Shown here piece by piece: positions 1 to 9,244 of a DNA stretch of 33,429 nt. A model generated the notes under the pieces. The model saw nothing but the letters and a program-made list of their open reading frames with translations. It had not been told where the DNA came from and did no database searches. The stretch is from Candidatus Aminicenantes bacterium UBA2199 (GTDB taxonomy: Bacteria; Acidobacteriota; Aminicenantia; UBA2199). Made by a program: the position numbers and the translations under genes. The DNA is taken from the NCBI GenBank assembly GCA_002327965.1, contig DCVB01000058.1, forward strand, positions 1-33,429, read 5' to 3'. Position 1 is the stretch's first letter, and each line of letters begins with the position of its first letter.

Positions 1-203
1 TCAACTCCAGCGGCGAGCTGTCGGCCTCGGAGAACCTGCGCCAGGCGGCCGAGAATTTGGCCAAGAGCTCGGGGGCCCTGCACCTGCGCACGCTGCAGAC
101 GATCCGCGACATCGCCGCCGACCCGAGCGAGAAGATCGTCCTCTTCCTTCCCTCCGACCTCGGCCGCGTGCTCGGCTCGATCGTCGGCGAGGACAAGAAA
201 TAG
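1..203 (+). CDS. SPFH/band-7 (slipin-like) membrane protein, C-terminal end only
   Basis: The window opens inside this gene; reading frame 3 runs to a TAG at 201-203, giving about 66 residues. The tail contains SSGALHLRTLQTIRDIA followed by KIVLFLPSDL, which matches the end of prokaryotic stomatins/slipins: an Ala/Glu-rich coiled coil, an LRxLQT stretch, then a hydrophobic segment. Such proteins form oligomeric membrane scaffolds and usually pair with an NfeD protease-regulator gene. The rest of the gene and any NfeD partner lie outside the window. The next gene starts 12 nt later on the same strand, so the two are probably co-transcribed. A second, clearly different SPFH protein is encoded at 11597-12469. 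Confidence 0.75.
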   Translation, partial: NSSGELSASENLRQAAENLAKSSGALHLRTLQTIRDIAADPSEKIVLFLPSDLGRVLGSIVGEDKK

Positions 204-215
204 GCCGCCCGGCCC

Positions 216-881
216 ATGCTGGACAGCAACGTCCGCTATCTGCAGATCGCCTTCAACTACGACAGCTCCATGGTGCTGCGCCTGCTGCCCCGGATCCCCA
301 GGAGCGGGCGCATCCTGATCGAGGCCGGCACGCCGTTCATCAAGCGCGAGGGGCTGGCCGGCATCCGCACGATGCGCGCCATCTGGAAAGGCCCGCTGGT
401 CGCCGACCTGAAAACGGTGGACGGCGCCCGCGCCGAGGTGGAGATGGTGCGCGACGCCGGGGCGACGGCGGCGACCGTGCTGGGCAGCTCTCCCGTCGAG
501 TCGCTGGACATGTTCGTCGCCGGCTGCGCCGAGCTGCGGGTGGACTCGATGATCGACATGCTGGGCGTGCGCGATCCGCTGCAGGTGCTGATGAGGTTGA
601 AGAAGCCGCCCGACGTGGTGGTGCTGCACCTGGGCCGCGACGAGGAATCGACGCGCGGCAAGATGATCCAGTACCGACACGTCAACCGCGTGCGCAGCAA
701 GTTCGCGTCGCTGATCTCGGCCGCCGGCGGCGTGGGGCTCAAGGAGGCGCGCAGCGCCATCTTCAACGGCGCCGATATCGTCGTCGTCAACCTGGTGCGG
801 CCGCAGGACCCCTGGGGCGGCATCCGTACCGACAGCGATGTGGGCGGCATGGCCCGGCAGTTCCTGGAGACGATCGAATAG
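216..881 (+). CDS. Orotidine-5'-phosphate decarboxylase/HUMPS superfamily protein, archaeal hexulose-6-phosphate synthase type
   Basis: A 221-residue protein with the (beta/alpha)8 fold signature of the OMPDC/HPS suprafamily. The metal and phosphate motif DxKxxD is seen as ADLKTVD near residue 64, followed by AGATAATVLG. Near the C-terminus AAGGV and NGADIVVVN are the usual phosphate-gripping strands. The DLKTVD form and the opening YLQIAFN, IEAGTPFIK resemble archaeal 3-hexulose-6-phosphate synthases, which interconvert ribulose 5-phosphate plus formaldehyde and hexulose 6-phosphate, more than pyrF. No phosphohexuloisomerase or formaldehyde-activating enzyme is adjacent, so the substrate is uncertain. 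The start at 216 follows the SPFH stop by 12 nt and has only a weak ribosome binding site. It converges on the DUF5916 gene, leaving 42 nt between them. The family is confident; the reaction is inferred. Confidence 0.75.
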   Translation: MLDSNVRYLQIAFNYDSSMVLRLLPRIPRSGRILIEAGTPFIKREGLAGIRTMRAIWKGPLVADLKTVDGARAEVEMVRDAGATAATVLGSSPVESLDMFVAGCAELRVDSMIDMLGVRDPLQVLMRLKKPPDVVVLHLGRDEESTRGKMIQYRHVNRVRSKFASLISAAGGVGLKEARSAIFNGADIVVVNLVRPQDPWGGIRTDSDVGGMARQFLETIE

Positions 882-923
882 CGGCTGGGGGCGTATGCGC
901 TGCTGGAGGTGGTCGCGGGCCGG

Positions 924-3074
924 TTACAGCCGCCAGAGATAAGAGGCTTTGAAGAAAAGAGCGCGTTTCATCTCCAGGAAGCGGTCGTCGGGGCGGTATG
1001 CGTCATCCTGCCAGCGGGTTTTTTCGTACAGCGAGCCATAGCCCAGCTGGATCACTGTCCCGGGTATGTAGGTGAACGAGACCAGGAGATCGCTCAGGAG
1101 TTTTTTCCGGAAATCGTTGTACTCGAGCACGCCGCGGAAAAAGAGATGCCGGTTCAGCTGATAGGTGAGCTTGTTGCGCAGGATGTTGCATTCATAGACC
1201 TTGAGGCCGCCGGTCCTGGCGAACAGGTCGGCGTGGGTCAGGCGGAGCTCCCATTGGATCTTCTCGTGGGGCAGGTAGCGGATGATGCCGCTGAACGTGC
1301 TTCCGTAGCCTTGGAACGGTTCCTGCACGTAACGGACCTGGTTGCCGCGGCGGAATGAAAGATACAGGTACAGCTTCTTGTTGACCCAGCTGTTGGCGAT
1401 CAGCCGCCAGGTGCTGACATCGAAGCGCCGGCCGAGGTAGATCTCGCTGGCCGTCCAGGCATCCACGGTCAGCCCGGTGTTGCCCGGCAGCAGCAGGTCG
1501 ACGCCGATCCGGCCCAGGCCTTCGTTCAGGCGGCTCTCGTGGTCGCGATATGCGGCGGCGGTGGCATAGGGCCTGATCTTGCGGAAGAATACGGATGGCG
1601 GATAGAACTTCGGGGCGACCTCGGCCTCGATTCCGCTCAGGCCCCCGCGCCTCAGATAGCCGCTCTCGCTGAAGAAACCGCTGCCGATCGAGAAGGCTCC
1701 GGTTTCGATCTCGAGATCGCGTGTCGAGTAAGTATAATTCGCGGCAAGGGCCAGGCCCTTCCTGTCCGGCAGCACCGGGTTGTCGGTGAAGGAGGCGAAG
1801 CCGTGGAAGCTGAGCATTTCCGAGCGCGAAAGCCGGAACTGGCCGTCGAGTCCTGCCAGGCGGTTGAAATCGTCGCCCTGCTCGCGGCCGGTGTAGAACG
1901 CACCCAGATAGCCGTCCTTGCTCAGGGCCCGCTTGAAGCGGAAAATCACGGATGCGGACTTCTCCGCTCCGGATCCGGCATGCAGGGGGTCGTCCCCGAC
2001 CTCGTCGAGGGCGAAAATGGCCGCCAGGGTATTCTTGTCGCCCAGTTTTCCGGACAGCTTGAATCCCAGCAGCGGGTCGACGATCTGCCGGGTGTGCACG
2101 GCGGCCTGGAAGGGGCTGGAGCCGGCCAGCTGGAAGATCTCGCTGCCTTCGAGAAAGAACGGCCGCTTCTCGGAATAGTAGAGCGCGTTGCGCAGGTTGG
2201 CGTCGACCTGTCCGGCGTCCGACTCCACCTGGCTGAAGTCGGGGTTCCAGGCGAGGTCGAGGACCAGCTTGGAGGTCAGTCCCAGCTTGCCGGTGACGCC
2301 GGGCTCGACGCTGGACTCGCTGCGCTGCAGGCTGCCCGCGCTCTGTTCGTGCCGGAGGTTGACCACGACCGAGGGCAGCACCTCCAGCAGGGTGTAGCGC
2401 CGGATGTCGCGGAGCTCGAGGGGCTGCATCTGGGAGAGAAAAGCGTAGCCCTTGGCCGGGTCCATTTCCGGGAAGGACCCGTGCTCGGTGGTGCGGCTGA
2501 TGAAACGCTCGAAGAATATCGCCATCTCCACCCGCTCTTTCCCCGCGTAGCGGATGGTCTTGAAGGGGATGCTCAACTCCACCGCGTAGCCGTCCGGGTG
2601 GAGTCGCCCGGCGCTCGACCAGATGAAATCGGCGCTGAAATCCTCCACGTTGCTGGCGAAGCGGCTGTCGCCCTGAATGCCCAGGGGGTTGACGTAGAAG
2701 GCGTAGAGCGCCTGCTGGTCGTTGAAGCTGTCCAGGTTGATGCAGACGAAATCGTCGGTCATGATCGTGTCACGGCTGGCCATGCTCGCCTTGATGCGCT
2801 CCGGCGAACGGTCGTGACAGCGGAAGGCGAAGTACAGGTTTTCCGCGTCGTAGGCCATGTAGGCCGAGGTTCGCTCGGAGAGATCCTTGCCGAAGTCGGG
2901 GATGAAGGTCTTGAAGCCGTCGATCTCCCGTGCCTCCCTCCAGGCCGCATCGTCGAGCACACCGTCGATCACCGGCGGCACCGGGGTGCGCAGGGGCTTC
3001 AGGGGTTCCCGGGCGGCCAGCGAGGCTGTAAAGAAAAGAAGCAATGCACTCAGGCAGAATGAAGTCATTTTCAC
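924..3074 (-). CDS. DUF5916 outer-membrane protein with N-terminal CBM9-like domain
   Basis: A 716-residue exported protein. A signal peptide occupies about residues 1-21 (LSALLLFFTASLAA). It is followed by a carbohydrate-binding-module-9-like domain, recognisable from PPVIDGVLDDAAWREA near residue 33 and AYMAYDAENLYFAFRCHD. The remaining roughly 490 residues carry the DUF5916 signature (NPDFSQVESDAGQVDANLR, YSEKRPFFLEGSEIF) and alternate in the manner of an outer-membrane beta barrel. Related proteins are common in Bacteroidetes and Acidobacteria-like genomes, often several per genome; their role is unproven, with glycan binding or uptake suspected. The GTG at 3074 is preferred over the ATG two codons later because an AAGGA box lies 7 nt before it. 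The gene stands alone, downstream of hcp. Confidence 0.85.
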   Translation of the reverse strand: MKMTSFCLSALLLFFTASLAAREPLKPLRTPVPPVIDGVLDDAAWREAREIDGFKTFIPDFGKDLSERTSAYMAYDAENLYFAFRCHDRSPERIKASMASRDTIMTDDFVCINLDSFNDQQALYAFYVNPLGIQGDSRFASNVEDFSADFIWSSAGRLHPDGYAVELSIPFKTIRYAGKERVEMAIFFERFISRTTEHGSFPEMDPAKGYAFLSQMQPLELRDIRRYTLLEVLPSVVVNLRHEQSAGSLQRSESSVEPGVTGKLGLTSKLVLDLAWNPDFSQVESDAGQVDANLRNALYYSEKRPFFLEGSEIFQLAGSSPFQAAVHTRQIVDPLLGFKLSGKLGDKNTLAAIFALDEVGDDPLHAGSGAEKSASVIFRFKRALSKDGYLGAFYTGREQGDDFNRLAGLDGQFRLSRSEMLSFHGFASFTDNPVLPDRKGLALAANYTYSTRDLEIETGAFSIGSGFFSESGYLRRGGLSGIEAEVAPKFYPPSVFFRKIRPYATAAAYRDHESRLNEGLGRIGVDLLLPGNTGLTVDAWTASEIYLGRRFDVSTWRLIANSWVNKKLYLYLSFRRGNQVRYVQEPFQGYGSTFSGIIRYLPHEKIQWELRLTHADLFARTGGLKVYECNILRNKLTYQLNRHLFFRGVLEYNDFRKKLLSDLLVSFTYIPGTVIQLGYGSLYEKTRWQDDAYRPDDRFLEMKRALFFKASYLWRL

Positions 3075-3189
3075 AGGCGTTTCCTTACTGTGATATACGA
3101 GGGACCGGAAATCTTAGTTTAAGACATTTTTCCGGCTCGACCTCGGCGGCGGAGGCTTCCGGGCCGGGTTGTTTTGCCGTTTCTGACGG

Positions 3190-4843
3190 TCAGCCCGCGC
3201 CGTTGCCCAGACCGAAGCTCTTCATGTCCTGATCGACGGTCGTGATCGTCCGCACGCCGAATTTCTCGCCGACGATCTTCAGCAACCCCGGGGTCAGGAA
3301 TCCCGGAAGCGTCGGCCCGATGAGCGTATTGCGGATGCCCAGGTACAGCAGGGCCAGGTGGACGATGACCGCTTTCTGCTCGTACCAGGCGATGTTGAAC
3401 ACGATGGGCAACTGGTTGATGTCCTCCAGCTTGAGCGCGTCCTTCAGCGCCAGGGCGACCCGGGCCCAGGAATAGGAGTCGTTGCACTGGCCGGCGTCCA
3501 GCACCCTGGGGATGCCGCCGATGTCGCCCAGGCCCAGCTTGTTGTAGCGGTACTTGGCGCAGCCCGAGGTGAGGATCACCGTGTCGGCGGGAAGGTTCTT
3601 GGCGAATTCGCGGTAGTATTCACGGCTGTGCTGCCGGGCGTCGCAGCCCGACATGACGACGAACTTGCGGATGGCGCCGCTTTTGACCGCCGCCAGGATC
3701 TTGTCGGCCAGCGCCAGCACCTGGTCGTGGGCGAAACCGATGGTGATCTTTCCGTTCTCGATCTCCCGTGGCGGCGGACAGGTCTTGGCCAGGGCGATGA
3801 TCTGCGAAAAATCCTTCCGGCCGTCGGCCAGTTTCCTTTCTAGGTGCTGCCATCCGGGCATGCCCGCCGCCCCGGTGGTGAAGACGCGCCCGGAGTAGGT
3901 CGCGTTCTTGCGCGGCGGCACCAGGCAGTTGGTGGTGAACAGGATCGGGCCGTTGAACGACTCGAACTCCTCCAGCTGCCGGTGCCAGGCGTTCCCGTAG
4001 TTCCCGACCAGGTGCGGATATTTTTTCAGCTGCGGGTAGGCGTGGGCCGGCAGCATTTCCGAATGGGTGTAGACGTCGATCCCCTGGCCGGCGCTCTGGA
4101 TCAGCAGCTGCTCCAGGTCCTTCAGGTCGTGGCCGCTGACCAGGATGCCGGGATTCCTGCCCGCGCCGATGCTGACCCGGGTGATCTCGGGCTTGCCGTA
4201 GGCCGTGGTGTTGGCCTGGTCGAGCAGGGCCATCACGCGGACGCCGAACTCGCCGGTGCGCAGCACCCAGGCCAGCATGGCGTCGCGGTCCATCGCCCGG
4301 CCGATCATGGCCAGGGACTCCTCCATGAAGGCGAATATTTCGGGATCCTCGTGCCCCAGGTTGGATGCGTGCTCGGCGTAGGCGGCGATCCCCTTCAGGC
4401 CGTACAGCACATATTGCTTCAATGCCCGCACGTCCTCGTCCTTGTCATAGGTCAGAACACCCACCTGTTCCGCTTTCCTATCAAACTCGTCCCGGCCGGT
4501 AGCGCTCCAGGAGGCCGCATCGGGCCAATCGCCAGCGGGGACCTTGCTTTTTAAGTTCATCCCGGAGGGCCAGGCAAGCCTCGATGGCCCGCACAATCGA
4601 TTCGTCATCGAAATTGGCATTGGTGATGGTCATGAACAGGCAATCGGCGATGTGGCGACCTTCGCGCCGGGTGTCGATCCCCTGTCGGCGGGCGGCCATG
4701 GTGACAAGGGAAAGCCCCCGGCAGGCATGGATCAGCAGGTCCTGGATATTGGACGTCGCTTCCGTCTTGCCGCAGACGCCCTTGATGGTGCAGCCCGTGT
4801 TTTTCGCTGTTTCCTGGCATTGGTTGCAAAACATGGATGACAT
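3190..4843 (-). CDS. hcp: Hydroxylamine reductase (hybrid cluster protein), interrupted by a one-base frameshift
   Basis: Hcp reduces hydroxylamine or nitric oxide in anaerobes. The N-terminal cluster ligands are present as C-NQ-C-x8-C-x5-C just after MF. The hybrid-cluster region is intact downstream: THSEMLPAHAYP, ILFTTNCLVPP, SGCDAR, SGCAKYRYN, DAGQCNDSYSW and WYEQKA supply the expected His, Cys, Glu and Lys ligands. The reading frame breaks at a run of five T (4548-4552; A on the coding strand). The first frame runs off the alignment after ALRDELKK, and homology resumes in the other frame at SKVPAGDWPDAASW. Removing a single A restores one 550-residue protein of normal length. The gene may be a true pseudogene, a phase-variable allele or a sequencing error. 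An ATG at 4834 is an alternative start with better spacing from the AAGGAG box. Confidence 0.9.
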
Positions 4844-4891
4844 TCTCCTTGGTTTGACGGTCTCAAACAATGGCCGTCGTGCCGCGCGCAA

Positions 4892-4920
4892 ATTATAACC
4901 ATTTATATCTTAAATGGCAA
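4892..4920 (-). promoter_or_regulatory. Sigma-70-type promoter of hcp
   Basis: On the minus strand, TTGCCA (4915-4920) and TATAAT (4892-4897) are separated by exactly 17 bp. The -10 is a perfect consensus and the -35 matches 5 of 6. Transcription would start near 4885, giving a leader of about 40-50 nt that contains the AAGGAG ribosome binding site. Confidence 0.7.
4899..4917. promoter_or_regulatory. Palindromic operator candidate in the hcp promoter
   Basis: A perfect 7-bp inverted repeat, CCATTTA and TAAATGG, separated by 5 nt. It fills the spacer between the -10 and -35 boxes of the hcp promoter and overlaps the -35, so a dimeric regulator bound here would most simply repress. It does not match the FNR consensus or the CRP-like HcpR site of Desulfovibrio as known to me. 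The regulator is not encoded in this window. Confidence 0.5.
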
Positions 4921-4960
4921 GCGCCCGCATTTTCTGGCCATCACTGTGGCGGTCACGGAT

Positions 4961-6217
<1,257 letters not shown>

Positions 6218-6314
6218 GAAAGCTCCGTTGCGCCCCGGCGGGACGGGCGTTCCCCATCATAGCGGCTGGCGGTCCGAATTTCAAGAAGCTCGAACCGGGC
6301 CGGCATGATGGGTG

Positions 6315-6343
6315 TTGACATTTGCCGTTCCGGGAGTTACTGT
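6315..6343 (+). promoter_or_regulatory. Promoter of the small lipoprotein gene
   Basis: TTGACA (6315-6320, perfect consensus) and TACTGT (6338-6343, weak) are spaced 17 bp apart. Transcription would begin about 15 nt before the ATG at 6364, just ahead of a strong GGAGGGG ribosome binding site. Confidence 0.5.
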
Positions 6344-6363
6344 GCATGCCAGGAGGGGATCTC

Positions 6364-6759
6364 ATGAGAAAAAAAACCGTTTTGGCCGTTTTCATTCTGC
6401 TGGCATTCCTGGCCTTTGCTTCTTCGTGCAAATCCAGCAAGGAAGAAGACGTCTTCAGTATCCTGGGGAATTGGACGATCAACATGGTCTATGCAGGGAC
6501 CTACTACTATACGGGGGGAAACATCACCTTCGCCGGTTCCCTGGCATCGGGCAGCGTCCAGGTGACCTTCCCCCCGGACACCCAGGTCGGAACCGGAACG
6601 TACCAAGTCACCGGCACGACGGTCCAATTCACGGTCTACTGGCCCAAGGCCGAATACACCGATACCTGCACCGGGAGCGTGGTGAACGACCACAGCATGA
6701 ACGGAACGCTTGTGGAGCAGCCTGGGAATACCAGCGGGACATGGAGCTGCACGAGGTAG
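6364..6759 (+). CDS. Small putative lipoprotein of unknown function
   Basis: A 131-residue protein. The start at 6364 is set by the GGAGGGG box 7 nt upstream. It opens with two basic residues and a hydrophobic stretch (TVLAVFILLAFLAFA) ending in ASSC, a lipobox-like site that would be lipidated at Cys about residue 20. The mature part is rich in Thr, Gly and Tyr and reads like a small all-beta domain (GNWTINMVYAGTYYY, GTYQVTGTTVQFTVYW), similar in character to lipocalin-like META or lipoprotein beta-sandwich domains, though no family is recognised with confidence. Two further cysteines (DTCTGS and TWSCTR at the very end) could form a disulfide. It has its own promoter and stands alone between convergent or divergent neighbours. 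Confidence 0.7.
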   Translation: MRKKTVLAVFILLAFLAFASSCKSSKEEDVFSILGNWTINMVYAGTYYYTGGNITFAGSLASGSVQVTFPPDTQVGTGTYQVTGTTVQFTVYWPKAEYTDTCTGSVVNDHSMNGTLVEQPGNTSGTWSCTR

Positions 6760-6787
6760 AGAAGAAATCAGCGGCTTTGCTGGATGG

Positions 6788-6815
6788 CTGACGGCTTGCG
6801 GAGGGCTCCCGTCAG
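6788..6815. terminator. Stem-loop between convergent genes
   Basis: CTGACGG (6788-6794) and CCGTCAG (6809-6815) form a perfect 7-bp stem with a 14-nt loop, 28 nt after the lipoprotein stop. No T-run follows, so it is only a weak terminator candidate. Confidence 0.3.
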
Positions 6816-6881
6816 GGTAGGGTGCGTTTCCTTGCGGGTTCGTTGCCTGGTATTCGCCGGATCCGGCTTGTCAGATCGGAT

Positions 6882-7631
6882 CTACCTGCGGACCGTGCCG
6901 CCCATGAGGCAGAAGAGGATTGGCCGCACCGATACCTCGGCGTCGGCAAAGCGGCCCGAGCGGTCGATGGCCCTGACGATGATGCGCAGCGGGTCGCCGC
7001 GCAGAAGATTCTTGGGGACGGTCAGCTGGTAGGGGCGGGTGGTGTCGACGGAAACCGGGGTGGTCGAGGTCACCGAGTTCAGGTAGAGCTGGACCTGGGC
7101 GACGCCGCAGCCGCTGTCACTGGCAGAGACGCTGACGCTCAGATCCTGGTCGCGGCAGACGACCTTGCCGGCGCTGGGCGAGGTGATGGCTACCTTCGGC
7201 GGCGTAAAATCAATGGAAACATGAAGCACAGCCCGGCGGCTGTTGTGGCGCGCCATGTCGGCGAACTCGGCGATATAGGTGTACACGCCCTCCTCGAAGC
7301 CCAGCATGCGGAACAGCAGGGTTTCGCGCACCGCGGGGGGAGCGACGCCGTCTCGGGCATAGGTACGGCCCCAGAGGCTGGGCCAGGAGCGGAAGTCGGC
7401 GGTCAGGCCGTAGCGGCCCTTCTTTCTCCAGATCTGCCCCTGCTTGACGCCGCTGGGGTCCTCGGCCGAGATTACCAGCCCCAGCTCAGGATGGGTGGCG
7501 TCGATCTGCCAGCAGGTTCCTTCTCCCGGGGCGTTCCAGGTCACGGTCGGGGGGGTAACGTCATCGGCCAGAACGGCCAGGGGCGGCATAAGTATCAGCA
7601 AAGCCAGGGCAAAATGTGTTGTTCTCTTCAT
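6882..7631 (-). CDS. Secreted Ig-like domain protein
   Basis: A 249-residue exported protein with a clear signal peptide (about residues 1-22, FALALLILMPPLAVLA then DD). The mature region is two beta-sandwich modules. The first begins at DVTPPTVTWNAPGEGTCW and the second at FTPPKVAITSPSAGKVVCRDQDLSVSVSASDSGCGVAQVQLYLN, the usual pattern of bacterial Ig-like domains that recognise cell-wall or extracellular partners. Four cysteines are placed so that disulfides are possible, and another lies near the C-terminus (ILFCLMGG). There is no anchor sequence. The ATG follows an AAGGAGGG box by 4 nt. Function unknown. It is transcribed in the same direction as the transporter upstream but 233 nt away from it. 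Confidence 0.75.
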   Translation of the reverse strand: MKRTTHFALALLILMPPLAVLADDVTPPTVTWNAPGEGTCWQIDATHPELGLVISAEDPSGVKQGQIWRKKGRYGLTADFRSWPSLWGRTYARDGVAPPAVRETLLFRMLGFEEGVYTYIAEFADMARHNSRRAVLHVSIDFTPPKVAITSPSAGKVVCRDQDLSVSVSASDSGCGVAQVQLYLNSVTSTTPVSVDTTRPYQLTVPKNLLRGDPLRIIVRAIDRSGRFADAEVSVRPILFCLMGGTVRR

Positions 7632-7697
7632 GGATCCCTCCTTAAGATAACTGAATGGAAGTTCTGTGGAAATATCTCAGGGGAAAAAGACCGCCAA

Positions 7698-7725
7698 GGC
7701 AAAAGGCAAAAGTAAAAAGTAAGAA
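7698..7725. repeat. Degenerate 7-bp tandem array
   Basis: Four consecutive heptamers in register: GGCAAAA, GGCAAAA, GTAAAAA, GTAAGAA. The period is exactly 7. Confidence 0.6.
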
Positions 7726-7783
7726 AAGAGAAATTTCCAATCATGAAAACCCGATCAAAAATATATTCCACCGGTTTCTTGCG

Positions 7784-7807
7784 GACACTGACACTGTCAC
7801 TGACACT
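7784..7807. repeat. 6-bp tandem array (GACACT)
   Basis: Four consecutive hexamers: GACACT, GACACT, GTCACT, GACACT, with one substitution in the third. Confidence 0.65.
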
Positions 7808-7864
7808 GTTATCGGATCTCACCCTGGCCTCCTGCTAACACTAAAACTTTTTCTTCTTTGCGAC

Positions 7865-9106
7865 TTATGCGCCGCGAGCATCCGATCCAGTTTTCTGGCT
7901 GGGCTCCGGCAGTCCCCGGGTGAAGCGGTTCCATGCGCCGCAGACGAACACCACCAGCAGCGGGTAGAGGCGCAGGGGCAGGAAGCCGAAGGCGCGGCCG
8001 GAAAGGGTGAGCAGGGCCGAGACCACCCCCTTGGAGGAGCGGTAGATCAGGGCGTCCACGGTCATCTTGGCGCGGTAGCGGGCGGTGAAGGAGAGGGGAA
8101 TGTAAAGGACCTCCTTGGCGGCGCGGAAAACGGAGTAGTCGACCGTCTTGGAGAGGAAGAAAACGGCGCCCAGCACGGGCAGGATGGGAAAGGCCACCGC
8201 GCCCAGGGCGGCCAGGCCGAAGAGCAGCGGGATGGCCGCGTGGACGCGGCGCAACGGCACGCGCGAGAGCACGAGCGGAGTGAGGCCGAGCTGCAGCGCC
8301 AGCGCAAACAGGTTGACCGCCGACCAGAAGTAGCCGAGAAAAGCGGTGCGCGGGTCCTGCAGCGGCATGGCGTCCTGCAGCGCCCGGTGGAAGGCGATGT
8401 CCAGCAGCACCGCCACCGACTGGGCGGCGACCACGATTCCGGCCAGGCGGCGGATGGTGGGGCCGGTGCGCAGCAGGTCCCAGGCGAAGTGATCGGCCAG
8501 CCTGGCCGGCGGCCGGTCGGGCGGGGTCGGCTGGGTTCCGGCCAGGCGGAAAGCCAGCCAGCCCAGCAGCGAGGCGGTAACGGTAAGCCCGGCGGCGATC
8601 CAGACGATGCGCTCCGAGCCGATGGCCATGGAGAGCCGGCCGGTGAGCAGGCCGCCCGTGATCGAGCCGGCGGTGCTGACCGCGATGATCATGCCATTCC
8701 AGCGCTTGCCCTGGGCGGGGACAAACAGGCTGTTGATGAAGGCCCACACCTCCTCGACGATAAAGACGATATAGGCCTGGCCGAAGATGTAGAGCATGAA
8801 GGCGGCGCCGGGGACGCCCCGGCGCACGGCCGCCGCCGCCGAGGCCAGCACCAGCGCGGAGAGCAGCAGGGTGGCGATGAAGGTGCGGGCCGCTCCCAGC
8901 CGGCGCAGCGACACGCTGAACAGCCAGGTGAAGGCGAACATGGCCAGCGGCACCAGCATCAGCGCCTCGGGCAGCCGCGCGGCCGAGTGGTGGGCCAGGA
9001 AGACCGAGGCGGAGGCCGAGCGTACCATTTCGTAACCGGCCATGGCCAGCGTGCCGCCGGCGACGATGGCCGCCACCGGCGGCAGGAGCTTGGGGCGTGG
9101 GGACAT
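7865..9106 (-). CDS. MFS-fold transporter resembling the Npt ATP/ADP (NTP/NDP) exchanger family
   Basis: A 413-residue integral membrane protein with about 12 hydrophobic segments. The C-terminal part DYSVFRAAKEVLYIPLSF with KMTVDALIYRSSKG closely follows the conserved Npt1/Npt2 nucleotide-translocase motif (a YS...KE..YIPL segment followed by K..ID), so this is a distant member of that family rather than a sugar MFS carrier. Npt-like proteins also occur in free-living bacteria, where substrates are mostly unknown. The ATG at 9106 (MSPRPKLLPP) is chosen because the hydrophobic region starts right after it. Upstream in-frame ATGs would add a charged stretch and would cross the -10 box. A TACAAT lies 6 nt before this ATG, predicting a leaderless mRNA. 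Confidence 0.7.
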   Translation of the reverse strand: MSPRPKLLPPVAAIVAGGTLAMAGYEMVRSASASVFLAHHSAARLPEALMLVPLAMFAFTWLFSVSLRRLGAARTFIATLLLSALVLASAAAAVRRGVPGAAFMLYIFGQAYIVFIVEEVWAFINSLFVPAQGKRWNGMIIAVSTAGSITGGLLTGRLSMAIGSERIVWIAAGLTVTASLLGWLAFRLAGTQPTPPDRPPARLADHFAWDLLRTGPTIRRLAGIVVAAQSVAVLLDIAFHRALQDAMPLQDPRTAFLGYFWSAVNLFALALQLGLTPLVLSRVPLRRVHAAIPLLFGLAALGAVAFPILPVLGAVFFLSKTVDYSVFRAAKEVLYIPLSFTARYRAKMTVDALIYRSSKGVVSALLTLSGRAFGFLPLRLYPLLVVFVCGAWNRFTRGLPEPSQKTGSDARGA

Positions 9107-9112
9107 CGACGT

Positions 9113-9118
9113 ATTGTA
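9113..9118 (-). promoter_or_regulatory. -10 hexamer of the Npt-like transporter (leaderless type)
   Basis: TACAAT on the minus strand ends 6 nt before the ATG at 9106, so transcription would begin at or next to the start codon. A TTGGAC lies 14 nt upstream, an imperfect -35. Confidence 0.45.
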
Positions 9119-9170
9119 GCACAGAAAACCCTGTCCAACGCACGACGGAAGCAAGGTGAAAGGGGGGCGC

Positions 9171-9199
9171 TTGACACGGCCGGGGCGAAGCGGTAATGA
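9171..9199 (+). promoter_or_regulatory. Promoter of the tiny membrane-protein pair
   Basis: TTGACA (9171-9176, perfect) is followed after 17 bp by TAATGA (9194-9199), or after 18 bp by AATGAT. It drives the gene at 9245. Confidence 0.5.
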
Positions 9200-9218
9200 T
9201 GACATGTTCACATCATCA
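9197..9218. promoter_or_regulatory. Dyad-symmetric operator candidate
   Basis: TGATGA (9197-9202) and TCATCA (9213-9218) are exact inverted halves separated by 10 nt, with a few more symmetric positions inside. It overlaps the -10 region and likely start point of the plus-strand promoter, where a bound dimer would block transcription. Confidence 0.4.
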
Positions 9219-9244
9219 ACGCCAAGACCGGGAGGGTTCCTGAC

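Larger units (their letters stand above)
7632..7864. other. AT-richer intergenic region with two short tandem arrays
   Basis: This 233-nt gap between two minus-strand genes contains no convincing gene. It holds a purine-rich stretch with a 7-bp repeat (7698-7725), an AT-rich patch (7751-7770) and a 6-bp repeat (7784-7807). Confidence 0.6.

Noticed and set aside
4540..4560. Programmed -1 frameshift in hcp
   Set aside because: Restoring the frame needs a +1 step (or loss of one A). No X-XXY-YYZ slip in the needed direction and no obvious stimulatory stem were found.
6862..6873. Palindrome around GCCGGATCCGGC near 6862-6873
   Set aside because: Short, GC-rich self-complementary words are expected by chance at this composition, and it has no promoter context.
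7655..9196. Long plus-strand open frame (over 500 codons) antisense to the Npt-like transporter
   Set aside because: Low-complexity Gly/Ala/Glu/His/Arg-rich translation without family features; it is the GC-driven shadow of the minus-strand gene.
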